A DNA stretch of 64,000 nucleotides from Ignavibacteriales bacterium (GTDB lineage: Bacteria > Bacteroidota > Ignavibacteria > Ignavibacteriales > SURF-24). Shown piece by piece: positions 51,591 to 61,047 of this stretch. How positions within the stretch are numbered: the stretch's first letter is position 1; the number at the start of each line of letters is the position of its first letter. The DNA lies in assembly GCA_026390815.1 (NCBI GenBank), contig JAPLFH010000009.1:62001-126000 (forward strand), written 5' to 3'. The translations under genes and the position numbers were made by a program. The notes below the pieces were generated by a model, which was given only the letters and a program-made list of their open reading frames with translations, had not been told where the DNA came from and did not search any database.

Positions 51591-52844
51591 ATGAAAAAAT
51601 TCTTACAAATGTTGGTGCTTTTAATAGCTTTGATTACTTTATCTTCGTCATTAGCATACTCACAAAAAGGCTGGTGGAAATTTGATGATGCTGCTAATTT
51701 GACTGCTGCTGTACCCGGTTACGGAAGTGCTTTGGAACTTACAGGAACTCTTACGGCTATAGCTGGTCCAACTGGTTCAAACGGCGCTGTAACTGTTCCT
51801 AAAGGAAGTTATTTAAAAATGACTCACGGTATTGCACCAAATGGAGGTAGAACTAAAGTTAACAGTTATTCGCTTTTAATTGATTTTAGAATTCCAGTAG
51901 CTGAATGGCATAATTTCTTTCAAGTAGATGAAGTGCCTAATACAAGTGATGGTGATTTATTTATAAAACCAACTGGTGAGATTGGTACTGCTGGAGCTGG
52001 TTATTCTACATTTTTAACCGCATTAAATACTTGGTATAGATTGGTAATTACCGTTAATAATGGAGTTGCCAATAAATCATATATCGATGGTCAGTTAATT
52101 AAGGACTGGAATGCATATGAGATCGATTCCCGTTATGCCCTTAATCCTACTTTACTTCTTTTTGCTGATGATGATGGCGATGATGGAGATATTGATGTTG
52201 CAGAAGTTGCAATATGGGATTCTCCTCTTTCAGCATCTGAAGTTTTAGCAATGGGAGGAGTTGGAATATTACCACTTCCTGTTGAACTCGCTTCTTTTAA
52301 TGCAGCACAATCGAATGAAGGTATAGTTCTAAATTGGTCTACTATTTCTGAAAAAAATAATAGTGGATTCAGTGTTGAAAGAAAAGGACAAACTGACAAT
52401 TGGCAATCAATAGGATTTGTTACCGGAGCTGGAACATCCACAGAAAAACACAGTTATTCTTTTTCAGATCAGGTTGATGGTTCAGGTAAATATTCTTACC
52501 GGTTAAAACAAATTGATCTTGATGGCAGTTTTAAATATTCACAAACAGTTGAAGTTACAACAACTCCAAGTGAGTTTAAATTGCTTAATAATTATCCAAA
52601 TCCTTTTAACCCAGCTACATTCATTGCTTATGAATTATCAACAGATGCATTTGTAACACTGAAAGTTTATAATGCTACTGGCGAACTTGTTGCTGAGTTA
52701 GTTAATGAACTTCAAGTTTCAGGAAAGTACAAAAAGAGTTTTAATGCTTCTTCGCAATATAAATCATTGTCAAGCGGTATCTACTTTGCTGAACTCAGAG
52801 CAAATGAAAAAGTTCAAAGAATTAAAATGATGTTATTGAAGTAA
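51591..52844 (+). CDS. LamG-like secreted protein with type IX secretion tail
   Basis: A 417-aa exported protein. A signal peptide (LVLLIALITLSSSLAYS) is followed by a LamG/concanavalin-like domain (GWWKFDDAANLTAAV to DVAEVAIWDSPLSASEV) with an Asp-rich calcium turn, FADDDGDDGDIDVAE. Next is a fibronectin-like segment (VLNWSTISEKNNSGFSVERKG) and a T9SS type A sorting domain, NYPNPFNPATFIAYELS ... GIYFAELRANEK. It is probably delivered to or anchored at the cell surface. It is paralogous to the next gene over its first half. Confidence 0.88.
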   Translation: MKKFLQMLVLLIALITLSSSLAYSQKGWWKFDDAANLTAAVPGYGSALELTGTLTAIAGPTGSNGAVTVPKGSYLKMTHGIAPNGGRTKVNSYSLLIDFRIPVAEWHNFFQVDEVPNTSDGDLFIKPTGEIGTAGAGYSTFLTALNTWYRLVITVNNGVANKSYIDGQLIKDWNAYEIDSRYALNPTLLLFADDDGDDGDIDVAEVAIWDSPLSASEVLAMGGVGILPLPVELASFNAAQSNEGIVLNWSTISEKNNSGFSVERKGQTDNWQSIGFVTGAGTSTEKHSYSFSDQVDGSGKYSYRLKQIDLDGSFKYSQTVEVTTTPSEFKLLNNYPNPFNPATFIAYELSTDAFVTLKVYNATGELVAELVNELQVSGKYKKSFNASSQYKSLSSGIYFAELRANEKVQRIKMMLLK

Positions 52845-53020
52845 TAAATTATGAATACGGCTGCATCAAACAATTTGAAAAATGCTCCTGATGCAGCTGA
52901 TCATTTTCAAAGTACTTCAAGCAAGGGATTGACGTAATTAGTCATCAGTTTTTTCTCACTAAGAAAAATCATCTTAAATTTGTCAATCTGAATTATTAAT
53001 TAATCTTAGTAAGGTGCAAA

Positions 53021-55006
53021 ATGAAACGCATTACATTTTTTTATTTGCTTTTTTTTGTAGCATCCAGTTCTTTTTTCTATCCACAAATATCCACCCGAAA
53101 AGGTTGGTGGAAATTTGACGATCAAACTAATCCGCTTAAAGCTGAGATAGGTTTTGGAAATGATTTGCAATTAGTTGGAACACATCAAACTATTGCTGGA
53201 CCAGATTCCCAAAACAATGCGGTAAAAATAGGACCCGGAAGCTACTATAAGTTATATCATGGTATTCAGCCTAATGGAGGTGGTGTTCGTGTAAATGAAT
53301 ACAGCATCCAAATTGATTTTCGTATTCCTGAGTTGAACATCTGGCATTGTTTCTTCCAAACAGATACAACAAATGGAAGTGACGGAGATTGTTTTATAAA
53401 TCCATCCGGTAATATTGGAGTGGGTGTAACCGGATATTCTGAACACACAATTGTTACCAATGAGTGGTACAGGTTGGTTATAGTAGTTCAAAATGGAACG
53501 CAGTACAAATATTATTTAGATGGTCAGCTTTTTAACGATGGAGCAAATCAGGCTATAGATGGTAGATTTGCGCTTGATAATTTACTCCTTATTTTTGATG
53601 ATGATGATGGAGAAGACGGTGTAATTGATTGTGCCGAAATTGCAATTTGGGACCATGCACTTACCGCCCAGGAAGTGTTTGCATTAGGAAGTTTCCATGA
53701 GATTGATGTTACTCCACCAAACCCTGTAAGCGATTTATCAGTCAGTCCATTAGAATATCAGAATTTAGTAATTTGGACTGATGTGCCAGGTGAAAATGGC
53801 GAGGTTTATGACATTTATTATTCTGAAAAACCGATAACTGATATAACTAAGGCGGAAGTACTTACCTTAGGTATTCCGGAAAACACACAAGCCAAGGAAC
53901 AAATTCTTCGCTCAGCAGGCACTGACCAGGATTTAACTTATTACTATGCTATAGTTTGTAAAGATTATGCAGGTAATTATTCTGAACCGTTCTATTTGAA
54001 TACGCCAACTATTAATAAAGGAAAGGGAGTTCCAACTATAGCAAACTCTGCACCTGCTAATTTCAAAGCAGATGGAGATTTGGCAGAATGGGCATCCGTC
54101 CCTCAATTTAGAATTATTTTTTCGGAAGGAACTGGTTTTCCTGCTGTAAACGGAAGCTTTGATGGTGACGCAGATATAAGTGGAATTGCTTACTTTGCGA
54201 TGGATAAAGATAACTTTTACTTTGCTGCAGATATTACAGATGATATTTACTCTTGGAAAGCAACTAATGATCCTTGGATGAACGACTGTGTCGATCTTTT
54301 CATCGGTTTATTTGATTCTCACAGAACTTTCTTTGACAGTTACGAACGTGGTGCAACTCCTCATTATCAAATTCGCTTTGATCAAGAAAGGGTTACCACA
54401 TTCTATAGCGATAGTTTATTATTGCTCGGTCCTAATTATTACTTCACAGAAAAGTTTCCTACAGGATATATGTTTGAAGCAAAAATTCCATTCGTTGATA
54501 TAGCAAAAAAACGAAATTATTATTACACTGGAGCAAAGGATAGTGTTTTTGTACCACAAGAAGGAATGAAAATCCCGGTTGATTTCTCAATTAATGATGC
54601 TGATGCAACTGGTGACAGGGAAGTAGTTTTCACTTATTCACCTTATAATGAAGACCAATCCTGGCAAGACCCAACACGCTGGTTATGGACATGGATTGGT
54701 AACAAAATGATTCCTGATGATGTTAATGATACAAAAATTATAAACAGTTATAACTTAGCTCAGAACTATCCGAATCCGTTCAACCCGTCAACTAAGATTA
54801 CATATTCGCTTCAAAATCCTGAGTTAGTTACATTGAAAATATTTGATGTTCTTGGACGAGAAGTTGCAACCTTAGTAAATCAATATCAAACAGCAGGCAA
54901 CCATACTGTAAGTTTTAATGCAGGTAGTCTTGGTAGCGGAATTTACTTCTACAAAATTGAAGCTGGTTCATTCCAAAGTGTTAAGAAATTGATGTTATTA
55001 AAGTAA
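53021..55006 (+). CDS. LamG plus CBM9-like secreted protein with type IX secretion tail
   Basis: A 661-aa exported protein. The first 240 residues are homologous to the LamG domain of the preceding gene (GWWKFDDQTNPLKAEIG ... FDDDDGEDGVIDCAEIAIWD). A fibronectin-like segment (SDLSVSPLEYQNLVIWTDV) follows, then a carbohydrate-binding CBM9-like domain (FKADGDLAEWASVPQFRI, DNFYFAADITDDIYSW, NDCVDLFIGLFD) and the sorting tail NYPNPFNPSTKITYSLQN. It probably binds a polysaccharide outside the cell. A strong hairpin lies after the stop. Confidence 0.88.
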   Translation: MKRITFFYLLFFVASSSFFYPQISTRKGWWKFDDQTNPLKAEIGFGNDLQLVGTHQTIAGPDSQNNAVKIGPGSYYKLYHGIQPNGGGVRVNEYSIQIDFRIPELNIWHCFFQTDTTNGSDGDCFINPSGNIGVGVTGYSEHTIVTNEWYRLVIVVQNGTQYKYYLDGQLFNDGANQAIDGRFALDNLLLIFDDDDGEDGVIDCAEIAIWDHALTAQEVFALGSFHEIDVTPPNPVSDLSVSPLEYQNLVIWTDVPGENGEVYDIYYSEKPITDITKAEVLTLGIPENTQAKEQILRSAGTDQDLTYYYAIVCKDYAGNYSEPFYLNTPTINKGKGVPTIANSAPANFKADGDLAEWASVPQFRIIFSEGTGFPAVNGSFDGDADISGIAYFAMDKDNFYFAADITDDIYSWKATNDPWMNDCVDLFIGLFDSHRTFFDSYERGATPHYQIRFDQERVTTFYSDSLLLLGPNYYFTEKFPTGYMFEAKIPFVDIAKKRNYYYTGAKDSVFVPQEGMKIPVDFSINDADATGDREVVFTYSPYNEDQSWQDPTRWLWTWIGNKMIPDDVNDTKIINSYNLAQNYPNPFNPSTKITYSLQNPELVTLKIFDVLGREVATLVNQYQTAGNHTVSFNAGSLGSGIYFYKIEAGSFQSVKKLMLLK

Positions 55007-55032
55007 ATTTTTGTTGTTATTTATAGCAAGTA

Positions 55033-55062
55033 CAACAAACCTCTCCTTTGAGAGGTTTGTTG
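55033..55062. terminator. perfect 13-bp hairpin between the T9SS gene and the EEP gene
   Basis: caacaaacctctc, loop cttt, gagaggtttgttg: a perfect stem 27 bp after the LamG/CBM9 stop. There is no T-run after it, so it may work as a weak terminator or an mRNA-protecting hairpin. Confidence 0.65.
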
Positions 55063-55095
55063 ACTATAACCATCTGTAACCAAAGTAAATTATTT

Positions 55096-55962
55096 ATGAA
55101 AAAATATATTAAATCATTTGCCACAATACTATTCATATTTATCATAATATCAGCAAGTGTATTTCCACAGCCTATCAGAGTAATGACATTCAATATAAGG
55201 CTTGATAGTCCGGATGATGGAGAAAATATCTGGAAAAATCGGAAGGCAAATCTTACAAGCATGATAGAATTTTATAAAGCAGATTTGGTTGGTCTCCAGG
55301 AAGCACAAAAACATCAAATTGATTTTATTATGAAATCGTTACCTGGGTATGGTTGGTTTGGTGTTGGACGGGATGATGGAAAAGAAAAAGGAGAATTCAC
55401 TGCCATTTTATTTCGTAAGGACAGATTTGATACATTAGAGACTTCAACTTTCTGGTGTTCGAACACACCGGAACATCCTGGTTTAGGTTGGGATGCAGCA
55501 TATCAAAGAATTACTACTTTGGGAAAGTTTAAAGACAAACTAACAGATAAAGCATTTTATTTGTTTAACACTCACTTAGATAATGAAGGAACAATAGCAA
55601 GATTTGAAAGCGCAAAACTCATTAAGAAAAAAATGCAAATTCTTTGCTCTAATTATCCTATCATATTAACAGGCGATTTTAATTCAACTCCTGATTCAGA
55701 ACCTTACCAAATAATTGTTTCAACTTCAGATATTGACACATCTTTAAAACTGGTAGATTCCCATTCAGTTACCAAAGGCAAACCTTTTGGTCCAAGTGGA
55801 ACGTTTACCGGATTTGATCTTAATGCAAAACCGAAAGAGCCGATTGATTTTATTTTTGTAAGAAAGGGAATTACAGTTTTATCCCATGGAACTCTCTCAG
55901 ATTCTTTTGATGGCTATCTTCCTTCGGATCATTACCCGGTTTTAGCTGAAATTATTTTATAA
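55096..55962 (+). CDS. secreted endonuclease/exonuclease/phosphatase-family protein
   Basis: An exported EEP-fold hydrolase of 288 aa. The signal peptide (FATILFIFIIISASVFP) is followed by RVMTFNIRLD (metal Asn), VGLQEAQKHQ (metal Glu), LFNTHLDNEG, PIILTGDFNSTPDSE (Asp/Asn) and the closing PSDHYPVLAEI with catalytic Asp/His. Such proteins cleave phosphodiesters or phosphomonoesters in nucleic acids, lipids or sugars. The start is the ATG at 55096, since upstream codons lie within a hairpin region. It follows the two LamG genes and may act with them. Confidence 0.88.
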   Translation: MKKYIKSFATILFIFIIISASVFPQPIRVMTFNIRLDSPDDGENIWKNRKANLTSMIEFYKADLVGLQEAQKHQIDFIMKSLPGYGWFGVGRDDGKEKGEFTAILFRKDRFDTLETSTFWCSNTPEHPGLGWDAAYQRITTLGKFKDKLTDKAFYLFNTHLDNEGTIARFESAKLIKKKMQILCSNYPIILTGDFNSTPDSEPYQIIVSTSDIDTSLKLVDSHSVTKGKPFGPSGTFTGFDLNAKPKEPIDFIFVRKGITVLSHGTLSDSFDGYLPSDHYPVLAEIIL

Positions 55963-56189
55963 TATCGCTGAAGATTTGTGTTCTAAAATTATTAGATATA
56001 AATAATCCAATTATCCTGATAACCAGATATTCCATTGCAATGTAATTGTTTAAGTTAAATTGTTGTAAAATTAAACCTACGATTATCCATTGGGTAAATT
56101 TGAAGAGTTTAATGTTTTTTCTTCCATTTGATTTTCACTCACATCCTTAGTAATTTTACCTCAAAATTATAATTTAAAAAGGAGGACTT

Positions 56190-56606
56190 ATGTCTCGAGA
56201 TAACGGTATGGGAAAAGGACTATTGGTTGGCTTCCTGGCTGGTTCTGCAATTGGTGCTATCATCGCATTACTTTATGCTCCAAAGAGTGGTAAAGAATTA
56301 AGAGGTGATTTAAAAGAAAAGACTGATGAATTCCTTGATGATGCACAGGAATATTTAGTAACCGCCAAGCAAAAAGCTACGGAAATAATAAACGATGGTA
56401 AAAAGAAATCTGAACGATTAGTAGCAGATGCTAAAACAAAAGTTGATGTATTACTTCAGGATGCAGAAAAAGTTTTAACTGAAGCAAAAAGCAAGGCTGT
56501 TGATTATGTTTCCAGTGGAAAAGAAACAGTTGCTAAGGAAAGCGAAAAACTTAAAAGCGCTTTCAAAGCCGGTGTAGATGCCTATAAAAGTGAAACTAAA
56601 TCTTAA
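56190..56606 (+). CDS. YtxH-domain protein
   Basis: 138 aa. A glycine-rich membrane segment (GLLVGFLAGSAIGAIIALLYAPKSGKELRGDL) is the YtxH hallmark, followed by a long charged helix of about 100 residues rich in K/E/A with near-heptad spacing. It is preceded by a strong ribosome site (aaaggagga). YtxH proteins are linked to general stress in Firmicutes; here the role is unknown. It precedes a small membrane protein by 9 bp. Confidence 0.88.
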   Translation: MSRDNGMGKGLLVGFLAGSAIGAIIALLYAPKSGKELRGDLKEKTDEFLDDAQEYLVTAKQKATEIINDGKKKSERLVADAKTKVDVLLQDAEKVLTEAKSKAVDYVSSGKETVAKESEKLKSAFKAGVDAYKSETKS

Positions 56607-56615
56607 GCGTCAATA

Positions 56616-57008
56616 ATGGAAATACTAATAAATATTTTAATTGCGTTACTATTGGTTGCTACAATTTTCTTGTATGTATACCTAATCCAATTTTTAAAGA
56701 AAAGTGCAACTGCAATAGAAAAATTACAGGAAGACGTTCATCAACTAAAAGTAAATTTTGATCCGGTTCTGTCTAATTTGAATTCGATAAGTGACAGCAT
56801 TGCAAGTGTTTCAAATGTCATCGACAATCAAGTTTCGACTTTAGGAAATCTCGTTGATCAAGTTAAAGTAAAAATAGAAAGTCTTCTGAACATTGATAAA
56901 AAAATTATAGAAAGCTTTGAAGATTCTCCTATTGCCGATCTGTATAGAAAACTTAAAGGCGCATCAAAAGGTGCCTCGGCGTTTTGGGATACTTACAAAA
57001 GAAAATAA
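56616..57008 (+). CDS. small membrane protein, DUF948-like
   Basis: 130 aa with one N-terminal membrane helix (LINILIALLLVATIFLYVYLIQFL) and a coiled-coil tail with repeated LxxIxxxV spacing (LNSISDSIASVSNVIDNQV). The pattern is like DUF948 proteins, which commonly neighbour YtxH genes; the family assignment is from this context and is moderate. Only 34 bp separate it from the EF-G-like gene. Confidence 0.65.
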   Translation: MEILINILIALLLVATIFLYVYLIQFLKKSATAIEKLQEDVHQLKVNFDPVLSNLNSISDSIASVSNVIDNQVSTLGNLVDQVKVKIESLLNIDKKIIESFEDSPIADLYRKLKGASKGASAFWDTYKRK

Positions 57009-57042
57009 CTGATTCGTTGAATTAAAAATTTCTGGAGGTCAC

Positions 57043-59133
57043 TTGAAAGAATACGGACCGGAAGCAATCCGGAATATTGCGCTCATTGGGCATGGTGGAA
57101 GCGGTAAAACTTCACTGTCTGAACTAATCCTTTTTACTGCCGGCGAAATAAATAGAATTGGAAAAATTGAGGAGGGAAATACTGTATCAGATTATAATCC
57201 AAACGAAATCGAAAGACAAATCTCAATAACTGCTGCTCCGCTTCATATTGAATGGAATAACACCAAAATAAATTTTATTGATACGCCTGGTTATTCTGAT
57301 TTTGTCGGTCAGGTTAAAGGATCGCTAAGAATTGTTGATACTGCTGTTTCAATAATCAAATCAGCAGAAGGTGTTGAAGTTGGAACTGAAACAACATGGA
57401 ATTTTGTAAAAAACTATAATCTTCCCGCAGCAATTATCATCAACAAAATAGATAATGAGCACTCCAAATTTGCTGAAACGGTAAAATCAACTAAAGAAAT
57501 TTTGCATCCGGATGTTACAGTTATAACTTATCCGGTACGTGAAGGAATGAACTTCGATACTGTAATCGATATTTTGAAAATGAAAGCTTATACTTATGGA
57601 GATGCAGGAAGTAGGAAAGTAACGGAAGCAGAAATTCCTGCCGACAAAAAAGCAGATGTAGAAAAATTGAGAGAAGAATTAGTTGAAAAGATTGCGGAAT
57701 CCAGCGAAGATTTAATGAATAAATTTTTTGAGAATGGTACATTGACTGATGAAGAATTAATCCAGGGATTAAAAATTGCAATATTGAAGAGAAGTCTTAT
57801 CCCGGTATTTGCTATATCGGCAACTAAAGGTGTTGGCGTAAATAATTTTATTGATTTTGTGAATAAGTATTTTCCAACTCCTTTAGAAAGAGGAAATGTT
57901 GAAGCTAAATTAAAAGATAAGGGAACAAAAATATCTCTACCTTGTGATGCAAAAGCTGAACCTGTTTTATTTATTTTTAAAACTTTGTTGGAACAACATG
58001 TTGGAGAACTTTCTTTTTTCAAAGTTTTTTCCGGAACTGTAACACCTGGACTCGATCTTATTAATCAATCAAATGTAAAGACAGAAAGACTTGGTCAGTT
58101 ATTTATGATGAACGGAAAAAACAGGCAGGATATTGCGCATGTTTTAGCTGGTGATATTGGTGCGGTAGTTAAATTGAAAGATACACATACCAACAATACA
58201 CTTTCATCTAAAAACTTTGCAGTTATTATAGATCCAATTGTATTTCCGGATCCAATCATTCACGAAGCAGTTGTTCCTAAAGCTAAAGGGGATGAAGATA
58301 AAATTTCTGCAGGTTTGCACACTTTGCACGAAGAAGACCCAACATTCATTTCCAAATTCGATCCTGAACTTAGCCAGACAGTTGCTTCCGGACAAGGAGA
58401 ACTTCAGTTGCAGCTTGCTGTTAAATTACTAAAAGATCGTTATGGAGTTGATGTTGATTTGAAAGAACCCAAAATTCCTTACAGAGAAACAATTAAAGGC
58501 AGGTGCGATGAAGCTGAATACAAACATAAAAAACAATCCGGTGGGCGCGGGCAATTTGGTCACGTCTTCTTAAAATTGGAACCATTACCACGCGGTGGCG
58601 ATTTCCAATTTGTTAATGCAATTGTTGGTGGTGTAATTCCTGGTAGATTTATTCCTGCCGTTGAAAAAGGAATTATCGAAACAATGACAAAAGGAATCTT
58701 ATCCGGTTCTAAAATGGTTGATATTAAAGTAACACTTTACTTTGGTTCATTCCACGATGTTGATTCAGATGAAATTTCTTTCAAGATCGCCGGTGCGCAA
58801 GCATTTAAAAAAGGATTCCTGGACGCAAGACCAGTACTTCTTGAACCTATTTATGAAGTTGAAGTAAAAGTACCAGATGAATTTATGGGTGACGTTATGG
58901 GAAATCTTTCTAGCCGTCGTGGAAAAATATTAGGAATGGATTCAGATGGTCCATTCCAGATTATTAAGGCAAATGTTCCTTTATCCGAACTTTATAAATA
59001 TTCAACACACCTCCGCAGTTTAACTTCCGGTAGAGGAATGTATAAAGCAAAATTTTCTTATTACGAAGAGATTCCAAAGGAAGTTGAAGCGAAAGTAATT
59101 GAAGAGTATAAGAAATCGAAAGAAGAAGAATAA
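57043..59133 (+). CDS. EF-G-like translational GTPase (EF-G paralogue)
   Basis: A 696-aa GTPase with the five domains of elongation factor G. The P-loop reads GHGGSGKTSLSE, switch I-like ERQISITAAP, G3 DTPGYSDF and G4 NKID. Later domains include VASGQGELQLQLAVKLLKDRYGVDVDLKEPKIPYRETIKG (in pieces) and the domain V stretch LLEPIYEVEVKVPDEFMGDVMGNLSSRRGKILGMD. The P-loop GHGGSGKT differs from the canonical EF-G GHIDAGKT, marking it as the EF-G-like paralogue class rather than the housekeeping fusA. The TTG start has a perfect ggaggt four bases upstream. Confidence 0.9.
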   Translation: MKEYGPEAIRNIALIGHGGSGKTSLSELILFTAGEINRIGKIEEGNTVSDYNPNEIERQISITAAPLHIEWNNTKINFIDTPGYSDFVGQVKGSLRIVDTAVSIIKSAEGVEVGTETTWNFVKNYNLPAAIIINKIDNEHSKFAETVKSTKEILHPDVTVITYPVREGMNFDTVIDILKMKAYTYGDAGSRKVTEAEIPADKKADVEKLREELVEKIAESSEDLMNKFFENGTLTDEELIQGLKIAILKRSLIPVFAISATKGVGVNNFIDFVNKYFPTPLERGNVEAKLKDKGTKISLPCDAKAEPVLFIFKTLLEQHVGELSFFKVFSGTVTPGLDLINQSNVKTERLGQLFMMNGKNRQDIAHVLAGDIGAVVKLKDTHTNNTLSSKNFAVIIDPIVFPDPIIHEAVVPKAKGDEDKISAGLHTLHEEDPTFISKFDPELSQTVASGQGELQLQLAVKLLKDRYGVDVDLKEPKIPYRETIKGRCDEAEYKHKKQSGGRGQFGHVFLKLEPLPRGGDFQFVNAIVGGVIPGRFIPAVEKGIIETMTKGILSGSKMVDIKVTLYFGSFHDVDSDEISFKIAGAQAFKKGFLDARPVLLEPIYEVEVKVPDEFMGDVMGNLSSRRGKILGMDSDGPFQIIKANVPLSELYKYSTHLRSLTSGRGMYKAKFSYYEEIPKEVEAKVIEEYKKSKEEE

Positions 59134-59156
59134 TTTCTTTTGATTAAATCTATTTT

Positions 59157-59184
59157 AATAACCCCGATTTAGTCGGGGTTATTT
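59157..59184 (+). terminator. rho-independent terminator after the EF-G-like gene
   Basis: aataaccccga-tttag-tcggggttatt followed by T-rich sequence. Its core ccccgatttagtcgggg differs little from the palindrome found in the T-loop of tRNA-Pro relic A (cccgacttagtcggg, one base changed over the shared 15). Confidence 0.9.
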
Positions 59185-59208
59185 ATTTTATACAGTTGAG
59201 AGGTTACA

Positions 59209-59712
59209 ATGGATAGACTTTGGTCACCTTGGCGTTCGAAATATATTGATTCATTTGCTGATGGGAAAAAACCTGATAGCTGCATTTTCTGCAATCAGAA
59301 AGAATCAGATGTGAATGACAAAAATAATCTTATCGTGTATAAAGACAAACTTACATTTGTTGTTTTAAATCTATATCCATATAACAATGGACATATGATG
59401 GTTATCCCTTATAGGCATACAGATGATTTTTCAAGTATAACTCAGGAAGAAAATATTGAGTTGATGAAAAATTTACAGCTATCAGTAAAAGCGCTCGCGA
59501 TTGCAATACATCCGGATGGTTATAACATTGGTGCAAATTTAGGAAGAGTATCTGGTGCTGGAATTGACCAGCATATTCATTTTCATATCGTTCCGCGCTG
59601 GAATGGTGATATGAATTTTATGCCTGTAATAGGAGAAGTGAAAGTTATTTCTCAGGATTTGCTGGAAACAAAAACTAAGTTGCTTAATGCTTTTAAGGAA
59701 ATAGTAAAATAA
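59209..59712 (+). CDS. HIT-family nucleotide hydrolase/transferase
   Basis: 167 aa with the histidine triad HIHFHIVPRW near residue 120 and the zinc-binding pair CIFCNQKE. The N-terminus MDRLWSPWRSKYI is typical of the bacterial Ap4A-phosphorylase-like HIT branch. It acts on nucleotide phosphoramidates or dinucleoside polyphosphates in the cytoplasm. It has its own ribosome site (gagaggt) behind the terminator. Confidence 0.92.
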   Translation: MDRLWSPWRSKYIDSFADGKKPDSCIFCNQKESDVNDKNNLIVYKDKLTFVVLNLYPYNNGHMMVIPYRHTDDFSSITQEENIELMKNLQLSVKALAIAIHPDGYNIGANLGRVSGAGIDQHIHFHIVPRWNGDMNFMPVIGEVKVISQDLLETKTKLLNAFKEIVK

Positions 59713-59817
59713 TATTGAATTCAAGAATTTGTACATTCAATATTACATGATCATTATTTATAATTCAATCTACTCGGTTGCTAATTTCAATTTATCCAAT
59801 TTTCCAGTTTCGTTAAA

Positions 59818-60954
59818 ATGAAAATTTTATTAGCTCCAAATAGTTTTAAGGAATGCTCAAGTTCTGTAGAAATTGCAAGTTACTTTACTCAAGCACTACA
59901 CCAACTTTCCAAATTAAGAAAATTTGATCTCTCAATTATTAGTAAACCCATCTCTGACGGAGGAGATGGTTTTCTTGATGTATGCAAAGAACTTTTCGAT
60001 TTACAAATTATTCAATTCCAAATTACAACACCGTACAATAATGAAAAGATTAACTGCCCGATTGGTTATTCTGAAAAATTAAAAACTATTTTTATTGAAT
60101 CAGCCAAAGTACTTGGACTAAAATTAGTTCCAGCAGAAAATCGTTTACCACTTTTTCTTAGTTCAAAAGGAATGGGAGAATTGTTTAATCAAATTTCAGA
60201 ATTGCAACAATCACATAAAATCAATTTAAATAAAGTAGTTATTGGAATTGGTGGAACAAGTACAACAGATTTTGGAATTGGAATGTGCGCTCAACTTGGG
60301 ATGAAAATTTTTAATGAAAATGATATTGAACTTGCAGCACTACCAAAATATTTTGCAAATGTAAAAAGAATTGAATGGAAGAAACCTGTATTTGAATTTG
60401 ATATCGAAGTTATCCTTGATGTTAATATTCCTTTGCTCGGCTCATCCGGAACAAGCAGAATATTTTCTCCACAAAAAGGTGCTTCTGCTGAAGTTGTTGA
60501 GGAATTGGAAAAAGGATTGCGAAATATTGTTGATATTCTTACCGGTGAAAAGAAAAATAATTTAAGTGGTGCAGGTGGTGGTCTTGCCGGAGCATTTTAT
60601 TATTTTCTTGATGCTAAATACAAATTTGCAAAAAGTTTTATTACCGAAGATTTAGGAATTAACGATGAAATAAAACCTGATTTAATTATTACAGGTGAAG
60701 GACAATTCGATTCGCAATCTTTTTTTGATAAAGCTACTTCTGTTGTAATTGATAAGTATAAAAGCTCTGGGAAACCAATTTTTGTTTGCTGTGGAATTGT
60801 AAAGGATATAGGTGAACTGAAAAATTATGCCAACATCTACTTTATTGAATTGTCTGAATTCTTTAGAAGCAAGGATGAATCAATTAAAGAAATTAAAAAA
60901 GGAATTCATTTAGCCAGCGAAGAGATTATTAAAAAATACTTATCAAACAATTAG
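59818..60954 (+). CDS. glycerate kinase (GlxK/GarK family)
   Basis: A 378-aa type II glycerate kinase. It starts KILLAPNSFKECSSSVEIA, with the nearly universal N-terminal motif, and continues with SKPISDGGDGFLDV, VIGIGGTSTTDFGIGMCAQLG, LDVNIPLLGSSGTSRIFSPQKGAS, GAGGGLAGAFYYF and LIITGEGQFDSQSFFDKA. It phosphorylates glycerate for entry into glycolysis or serine metabolism. The product (2- or 3-phosphoglycerate) is not settled by sequence. Confidence 0.94.
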   Translation: MKILLAPNSFKECSSSVEIASYFTQALHQLSKLRKFDLSIISKPISDGGDGFLDVCKELFDLQIIQFQITTPYNNEKINCPIGYSEKLKTIFIESAKVLGLKLVPAENRLPLFLSSKGMGELFNQISELQQSHKINLNKVVIGIGGTSTTDFGIGMCAQLGMKIFNENDIELAALPKYFANVKRIEWKKPVFEFDIEVILDVNIPLLGSSGTSRIFSPQKGASAEVVEELEKGLRNIVDILTGEKKNNLSGAGGGLAGAFYYFLDAKYKFAKSFITEDLGINDEIKPDLIITGEGQFDSQSFFDKATSVVIDKYKSSGKPIFVCCGIVKDIGELKNYANIYFIELSEFFRSKDESIKEIKKGIHLASEEIIKKYLSNN

Positions 60955-61047
60955 TCTATTAATTCTTCTATTTTGCACTACGATTTTAAGCATTATATTT
61001 AACAATAAAATTCTAAAAAAAATAAAAAGATAGTAAAGGAAAAATCA

